Assembly (NCBI GenBank): GCA_032622095.1 | Contig: CP136068.1 | Location: forward strand, 62,144,025 to 62,208,024 | DNA from: Siphonodentalium dalli | Lineage: Eukaryota > Mollusca > Scaphopoda > Gadilida > Siphonodentaliidae | Direction: 5' to 3' | DNA length: 64,000 nucleotides | Shown here: piece after piece, positions 57,431 through 64,000 of the stretch | How positions within the stretch are numbered: the stretch's first letter is position 1 | Layout of the letters: each line of letters starts with the position of its first letter | Made by a program: the position numbers and the translations under genes | Notes under the pieces: generated by a model | Database searches by the model: none | What the model was told of the DNA's origin: nothing | The model's input: only the letters and a program-made list of their open reading frames with translations

Positions 57431-58855
57431 ATATTAGTTCCTCCCTGTCCTCTCTTATGAGTTCATCCCTGTCCACTATTATATGAGTTGCTGCCTGTCC
57501 ACTCGTATATGAGTTCCAGCCTGTCCACTCCTATATGAGTTCCAGCCTGTCCACTCTTATATGAGTTCCTGCCTGTCCACTCTTATGGGTTCCTCCATGT
57601 CCACTCTTATATGAGTTCCTCCCTGTCAACTCTTATATGAGTTCCTCCCTGTCCACTCTTATGAGTTCCTCCCTGTCCACTCTAATATGAGTTCCTCCCT
57701 GTCCATCTTGTATGAGTTCCTCCCTGTCCACTCTAATATTAGTTCCTCCCTGTCCACTCGTATATTAGTTCCTCCCTGTCCACTCTTATGAGTTCCTCCC
57801 TGTCCACTCTAATATTAGTTCCAGCCTGTCCACTCTTATATGAGTTCCTGCCTGTCCACTCTTATGAGTTCCTCCCTGTCCACTCTTATATGAGTTCCTC
57901 CCTGTCAACTCTTATATGAGTTCCTCCCTGTCCACTCTTATGAGTTCCTCCCTGTCCACTCTAATATGAGTTCCTCCCTGTCCATCTTATATGAGTTCCT
58001 CCCTGTCCACTCTAATATTAGTTCCTCCCTGTCCACTCTAATATGAGTTCCTGCATGTCCACTCGCATATGAGTTCCTCTCTGTCCACTCTTATATGAGT
58101 TCCTGCCTGTCCACTCTTATATGAGTTCCTCTCTGTCCACTCTTATATGAGTTCCTCCCTGTCCACTCTTATACGAGTTCCTCCCTGTCCACTCTTATAT
58201 GAGTTCCTCCGTGTCCACTCTTATATGAGTTCCTGCGTGTCCACTGTTATATGAGTTGCTCCCTGTCCACTCTTATATGAGTTGCTCCCTGTCCACTCTT
58301 TTATGAGTTGCTCCCTGTCCACTCTTTTATGAGTTGCTCCCTGTCCACTCTTTTATGAGTTGCTCCCTGTCCACTCTTATATGAGTTGCTGACTGTCCAC
58401 TCTTATATGAGTTCCTGCCTGTCCACTCTTATATGAGTTCCTGCGTGTCCACTCTTATATGAGTTCCTGCGTGTCCACTCTTATATGAGTTGCTCCCTGT
58501 CCACTCTTATATGAGTTGCTCCCTGTCCACTCTTTTATGAGTTGCTCCCTGTCCACTCTTTTATGAGTTGCTCCCTGTCCACTCTTTTATGAGTTGCTCC
58601 CTGTCCACTCTTATATGAGTTCCTGCCTGTCCACTCTTATATGAGTTCCTCCCTGTCCACGAGTATATGAGTTGCTGCCTGCCACTAGTATATGAGTTCA
58701 TCCATGTCCACTCTTATATGAGTTGCTGTCTGTCCACTCTTATATGAGTTCCTCCCTGTCCACTCTTATATGAGTTGCTGCATGTCCACTCTTATATGAA
58801 TTCATCCTTGTCCACTCTTATATTAGTTCCTCCCTGTCCACTCTTATATGAGTTC

Positions 58856-61800
58856 CTCACAGTCCACTCTTATATGAGTTCCTCATTGTCGACTCTTATA
58901 TGAGTCCCTCATTGTCCACTCTTATATGAGTTCCTCCCAGTCCACTCTTATATGAGTTGTTGCCTGTCCACTCTTATATGAGTTCCTCCCTGTCCACTCT
59001 TATATGAGTTTCTCCCTGTACACTCTTATGAGTTTCTCCCTGTCCACTCTTATATGAGTTCCTCCCTGTCCACTCTTATATGAGTTCCTCCCTGTCCACT
59101 CTTATGAGTTCCTCCCTGTCCACTCTTATATTAGTTCCTCCCTGTCCACTCTTATATGAGTTCCTCACAGTCCACTCTTATATGAGTTCCTCATTGTCCA
59201 CTCTTATATGAGTCCCTCATTTTCCACTCTTATATGAGTTCCTCACAGTCCACTCTTATATGAGTTCCTGCCTGTCCACTCTTATATGAGTTCCTGCCTG
59301 TCCACTCTTATATGGGTTCCTCCCTGTTCACTATTATATGAGTTCCTCCCTGTCAACTCTTATATGAGTTCCTCCCTGTCCACTCTTATGAGTTCCTCCC
59401 TGTCCACTCTAATATGAGTTCCTCCCTGTCCATCTTATATGAGTTCCTCCCCGTCCACTCTAATATTAGTTCCTCCCTGTCCACTCTAATATGAGTTCCT
59501 GCATGTCCACTCGCATATGAGTTCCTCCCTGTTCACTCTTATATGAGTTCCTGCCTGTCCACTCTTATATGAGTTCCTCTCTGTCCACTCTTATATGAGT
59601 TCCTCCCTGTCCACTCTTATATGAGTTCCTCCCTGTCCACTCTGATATGAGTTCCTGCGTGTCCACTCTTATATGAGTTCCTGCGTGTCCACTCTTATAT
59701 GAGTTGCTCCCTGTCCACTCTTATATGAGTTGCTCCCTGTCCACTCTTTTATGAGTTGCTCCCTGTCCACTCTTTTATGAGTTGCTCCCTGTCCACTCTT
59801 TTATGAGTTGCTCCCTGTCCACTCTTATATGAGTTCCTGCCTGTCCACTCTTATATGAGTTCCTCCCTGTCCACGAGTATATGAGTTGCTGCCTGCCACT
59901 AGTATATGAGTTCATCCATGTCCACTCTTATATGAGTTGCTGCCTGTCCACTCTTATATGAGTTCCTCCCTGTCCACTCTTATATGAGTTGCTGCATGTC
60001 CACTCTTATATGAATTCATCCTTGTCCACTCTTATATTAGTTCCTCCCTGTCCACTCTTATATGAGTTCCTCACAGTCCACTCTTATATGAGTTCCTCAT
60101 TGTCCACTCTTATATGAGTCCCTCATTGTCCACTCTTATATGAGTTCCTCCCAGTCCACTCTTATATGAGTTGTTGCCTGTCCACTCTTATATGAGTTCC
60201 TCCCTGTCCACTCTTATATGAGTTCCTCCCTGTCCACTCTTATGAGTTCCTCCCTGTCCACTCTTATATGAGTTCCTTCCTGTCCACTCTTTTATGAGTT
60301 GCTCCCTGTCCACTCTTTTATGAGTTGCTCCCTGTCCACTCTTTTATGAGTTGCTCCCTGTCCACTCGTATATGAGTTGCTGACTGTCCACTCTTATATG
60401 AGTTCCTGCCTGTCCACTCTTATATGAGTGCCTCCCTGTCCACTAGTATATGAGTTGCTGCCTGCCACTAGTATATGAGTTCATCCATGTCCACTCTTAT
60501 ATGAGTTGCTGTCTGTCCACTCTTATATGAGTTCCTCCCAGTCCACTCTTATATGAGTTCCTCCCTGTCCACTCTTTTATGAGTTGCTCCCTGTCCACTC
60601 TTTTATGAGTTGCTCCCTGTCCACTCTTTTATGAGTTGCTCCCTGTCCACTCTTATATGAGTTGCTGACTGTCCACTCTTATATGAGTTCCTTCCTGTCC
60701 ACTCTTACATGAGTTCCTCCCTGTCCACTAGTATATGAGTTGCTGCCTGCCACTAGTATATGAGTTCATCCATGTCCACTCTTATATGAGTTGCTGTCTG
60801 TCCACTCTTATATGAGTTCCTCCCTGTCCACTCTTATATGAGTTGCTGCATGTCCACTCTTATATGAATTCATCCTTGTCCACTCTTATATTAGTTCCTC
60901 CCTGTCCACTCTTATATGAGTTCCTCACAGTCCACTCTTATATGAGTTCATCATTGTCCACTCTTATATGAGTCCCTCATTTTCCACTCTTATATGAGTT
61001 CCTCCCAGTCCACTCTTATATGAGTTCCTGCCTGTCCACTCTTATATGAGTTCCTGCCTGTCCACTCTTATATGGGTTCCTCCCTGTTCACTCTTATATG
61101 AGTTCTTCCCTGTCCACTCTTATATGAGTTCCTCCCTGTCCACTCTTATATGAGTTCCTCCCTGTCCACTCTTATATGAGTTCCTCCCTGTCCACTCTTA
61201 TATGAGTTCCTCCCTGTCCACTCTTATGAGTTCCTCCCTGTCCACTCTAATATGAGTTCCTCCCTGTCCATCTTATATGAGTTCCTCCCTGTCCACTCTA
61301 ATATGAGTTCCTCCCTGTCCACTCTAATATGAGTTCCTGCATGTCCACTCGCATATGAGTTCCTCCCTGTTCACTCTTATATGAGTTCCTGCCTGTCCAC
61401 TCTTATATGAGTTCCTCTCTGTCCACTCTTATATGAGTTCCTCCCTGTCCACTCTAATATGAGTTCCTCCCTGTCCACTCTTATATGAGTTCCTGCGTGT
61501 CCACTCTTATATGAGTTCCTGCGTGTCCACTCTTATGTGAGTTGCTCCCTGTCCACTCGTATATGAGTTGCTCCCTGTCCACTCTTTTATGAGTTGCTCC
61601 CTGTCCACTATTTTATGAGTTGCTCCCTGTCCACTCTTTTATGAGTTACTCCCTGTCCACTCTTATATGAGTTGCTGACTGTCCACTCTTATATGAGTTC
61701 CTGCCTGTCTACTCTTATATGAGTTCCTCCCTGTCCACTAGTATATGAGTTGCTGCCTGCCACTAGTATATGAGTTCATCCATGTCCACTCTTATATGAG

Positions 61801-61933
61801 TTGCTGTCTGTCCACTCTTATATGAGTTCCTCCCTGTCCACTCTTATATGAGTTGCTGCATGTCCACTCTTATATGAATTCATCCTTGTCCACTCTTATA
61901 TTAGTTCCTCCCTGTCCACTCTTATATGAGTTC
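58856..61933. repeat. Series of short higher-order modules
   Basis: CTCACAG monomers at 58856, 59164, 59242, 60070, 60924 and 61934 divide this stretch. The one at 59242 lies where CTCCCAG is expected, so it is probably a variant or converted copy. Modules 60070-60923 (854 bp) and 60924-61933 (1,010 bp) have the same lengths as modules at 31780 and 30770, but in swapped order. All lack the TTATATTAG run except a single monomer. Confidence 0.75.
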
Positions 61934-63992
61934 CTCACAGTCCACTCTTATATGAGTTCCTCATTATCCACTCTTATATGAGTCCCTCATTGTCCACTCT
62001 TATATGAGTTCCTCCCAGTCAACTCTTATATGAGTTGTTGCCTGTCCACTATTATATGAGTCCCAGCCTGTCCACTCTTATATGAATTCCTGCATGTCCA
62101 CTCTTATATGAGTTCTTCCCTGTCCACTGTTATATGAGTTACACCCTGTCCACTCTTATTTGAGATCCTCCCTGTCCACTCTTATATGAGTTCCAGCCTG
62201 TCCACTCTTATATGAGTTCCTCCCTGTCCACTCTTATATGAGTTCCTCCCTGTCCACTCTTATGAGTTCCTCCCTGTCCACTCTAATATGAGTTGCTGAT
62301 TGTCCACTCTTATACGAGTTCCTGCCTGTCCACTCTTATATGAGTTCCTCCCTGTCCACTAGTATATGAGTTGCTGCCTGCCACTAGTATATGAGTTCAT
62401 CCATGTCCACTCTTATATGAGTTGCTGTCTGTCCACTCTTATATGAGTTCCTCCCTGTCCACTCTTATATGAGTTGCTGACTGTCCACTCTTATATGAAT
62501 TCCTGCCTGTCCACTCTTATGAGTTCCAGCCTGTCCACTCTTATATGAGTTCCTCCCTGTCCACTCTTATATTAGTTCCTCCCTGTCCACTCTTATATTT
62601 GTTCCTCCCTGTCCACTCTTATATTAGTTCCTCCCTGTCCACTCTTATATTAGTTCCTCCCTGTCCACTCTTATATTAGTTCCTCCATGTACACTCATAT
62701 ATTAGTTCAGCCCTGTCCTCTCTTATGAGTTCCTCCCTGTCCACTATTATATGAGTTGCTGCCTGTCCACTCGTATATGAGTTCCAGCCTGTCCACTCGT
62801 ATGTGAGATCCAGCCTGTCCACTCTTATATGAGTTCCTGCCTGTCCACTCTTATGAGTTCCTCCATGTCCACTCTTAGGAGTTCCTCCCTGTCCACTCTT
62901 ATGAGTTCCTCCCTGTCCATTCTTATGAGTTCCTCCCTGTCCACTCTTATATGAATTCCTGCATGTCCACTCTTATATGAGTTCTTCCCTGTCCACTCTT
63001 ATATGAGTTCCTCCCTGTCAACTCTTATGAGTTCCTCCCTGTACACTGCTATATGAGTTCCTGCCTGTCCACTCTTATATGAGTTCCTGCCTGTCCACTC
63101 TTATATGAGTTCCTGCCTGTCCACTCTTATATGGGTTCCTCCCTGTTCACTCTTATATGAGTTCCTCCATGTCCACTCTTATATGAGTTCCTCCCTGTCC
63201 ACTCTTATATGAGTTCCTCCCTGTCCACTCTTATATGAGTTCCTCCCTGTCCACTCTTATATGAGTTCCTCCCTGTCCACTCTTATGAGTTCCTCCCTGT
63301 CCACTCTAATATGAGTTCCTCCCTGTCCATCCTATATGAGTTCCTCCCTGTCCACTCTAATATGAGTTCCTCCCTGTCCACTCTAATATGAGTTCCTGCA
63401 TGTCCACTCGCATATGAGTTCCTCCCTGTTCACTCTTATATGAGTTCCTGCCTATCCACTCTTATATGAGTTCCTCTCTGTCCACTCTTATATGAGTTCC
63501 TCCCTGTCCACTCTTATATGAGTTCCTCCCAGTCCACTCTTATATGAGTTCCTGCGTGTCCACTCTTATATGAGTTCCTGCGTGTCCACTCTTATATGAG
63601 TTGCTCCCTGTCCACTCGTATATGAGTTGCTCCCTGTCCACTCTTTTATGAGTTGCTCCCTGTCCACTATTTTATGAGTTGCTCCCTGTCCACTCTTTTA
63701 TGAGTTGCTCCCTGTCCACTCTTATATGAGTTGCTGACTGTCCACTCTTATATGAGTTCCTGCCTGTCCACTCTTATATGAGTTCCTCCCTGTCCACTAG
63801 TATATGAGTTGCTGCCTGCCACTAGTATATGAGTTCATCCATGTCCACTCTTATATGAGTTGCTGTCTGTCCACTCTTATATGAGTTCCTCCCTGTCCAC
63901 TCTTATATGAGTTGCTGCATGTCCACTCTTATATGAATTCATCCTTGTCCACTCTTATATTAGTTCCTCCCTGTCCACTCTTATATGAGTTC
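61934..63992. repeat. Full higher-order unit, 2,059 bp (copy 4, reference)
   Basis: This is the clearest complete unit. Landmarks in order are CTCACAG (61934), TTGTTGCCTG (about 62033), AATTCCTGCATG, TTATTTGAGATCC (about 62157), ACTAGT pair (about 62358-62405), TTATATTAG run (about 62567-62707, one member TTATATTTG), CTCGTATATGAG and CTCGTATGTGAG (about 62769-62815), 24-bp run (about 62845-62940), GTCAACTC and GTACACTGC (about 63018-63052), TATGGG (about 63131), CTCTAATATGAG cluster with a 25-bp member (about 63301-63395), CTCGCATATGAG (about 63407), TGCGTG pair (about 63552-63580), CTCTTTTATGAG run (about 63640-63705) and ACTAGT pair (about 63798-63845). About 80 monomers fit in the unit. 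Confidence 0.88.
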
Positions 63993-64000
63993 CTCACAGT

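Larger units (their letters stand above)
57425..64000. repeat. Right arm of the same satellite array
   Basis: The same 26-bp satellite resumes in the same orientation right after the AT-rich island and runs off the right edge. It starts inside a monomer with ACTCATATATTAG, which continues the monomer cut at 55100. The order of variants up to about 57930 copies the stretch starting at 51785. From 58856 it carries short modules marked by CTCACAG (58856, 59164, 60070, 60924), then one full 2,059-bp higher-order unit from 61934. The arm is the continuation of the left arm, split by a later insertion. Confidence 0.97.

Noticed and set aside
57258-57476. 72-codon minus-strand open frame spanning the right island edge
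   Set aside because: Its N-terminal part is satellite and its remainder is the terminal inverted repeat region. It exists only because of the junction.
1-64000. Telomeric repeat
   Set aside because: No TTAGGG-type or similar short G-rich tract was seen on either strand.
1-64000. TATA-box promoters from the recurrent TTATATGA and TTTATATA words
   Set aside because: They are inherent to every monomer or to AT-rich island DNA. Nothing nearby marks a transcription start.

Overview
The window is almost entirely one giant tandem-repeat (satellite) array from a eukaryotic nuclear genome. About 61.7 of 64.0 kb (96%) is a head-to-tail array of a 26-bp monomer, always in the same orientation. The monomer can be written as TCCACTCTTATATGAG followed by TTCCTCCCTG. 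Variants of 24 and 25 bp recur at fixed places. I see no protein-coding gene, tRNA, rRNA, CRISPR array or bacterial-style operon. The lack of genes, the array size and the one AT-rich insertion resemble an animal heterochromatic block. A marine invertebrate such as a mollusc is only a guess, from the look of the insertion.

The array has at least three levels. (1) The ~26-bp monomer has a near-palindromic core, CTCTTATATGAG. (2) Diagnostic monomer variants follow one another in a fixed order and form a higher-order repeat (HOR). Using the variant ending in CTCACAG as a phase marker, a unit of exactly 2,059 bp occurs at 14694-16752, 21522-23580, 39603-41661 and 61934-63992. Derived lengths (1,957, 1,980/1,981 and 2,372 bp) and short modules (0.85-1.0 kb) lie between them. 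(3) Runs of several HORs are themselves duplicated, with constant offsets of 6,828 bp (14.6-21.4 to 21.4-28.2 kb), 13,695 bp (29.3-33.7 to 43.0-47.4 kb) and 24,909 bp (14.7-17 to 39.6-42 kb). Smaller offsets are 2,682 and 2,551/2,552 bp (4.3-11.6 kb), 2,410 bp (34.6-38.3 kb), 2,138 bp (48.2-50.7 kb) and 3,284 bp (50.6-55.1 kb).

The only interruption is a 2,324-bp AT-rich island at 55101-57424. It splits one monomer, has a 6-7 bp target-site duplication (ACTCAT/ACTCATA) and imperfect terminal inverted repeats. It carries an internal ~630-bp tandem duplication and several perfect hairpins. I read it as a non-autonomous DNA-transposon-like insertion. A near-identical uninterrupted (empty) copy of the site lies at 51785-51790, offset 5,640 bp, so the insertion is probably younger than the local duplication. 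The island has no recognisable coding sequence.

Nothing here acts as a pathway. The history visible is amplification of a 26-bp monomer into HORs, repeated segmental duplication of HOR blocks, and one late transposon-like insertion. The exact copy number depends on the assembly being correct.
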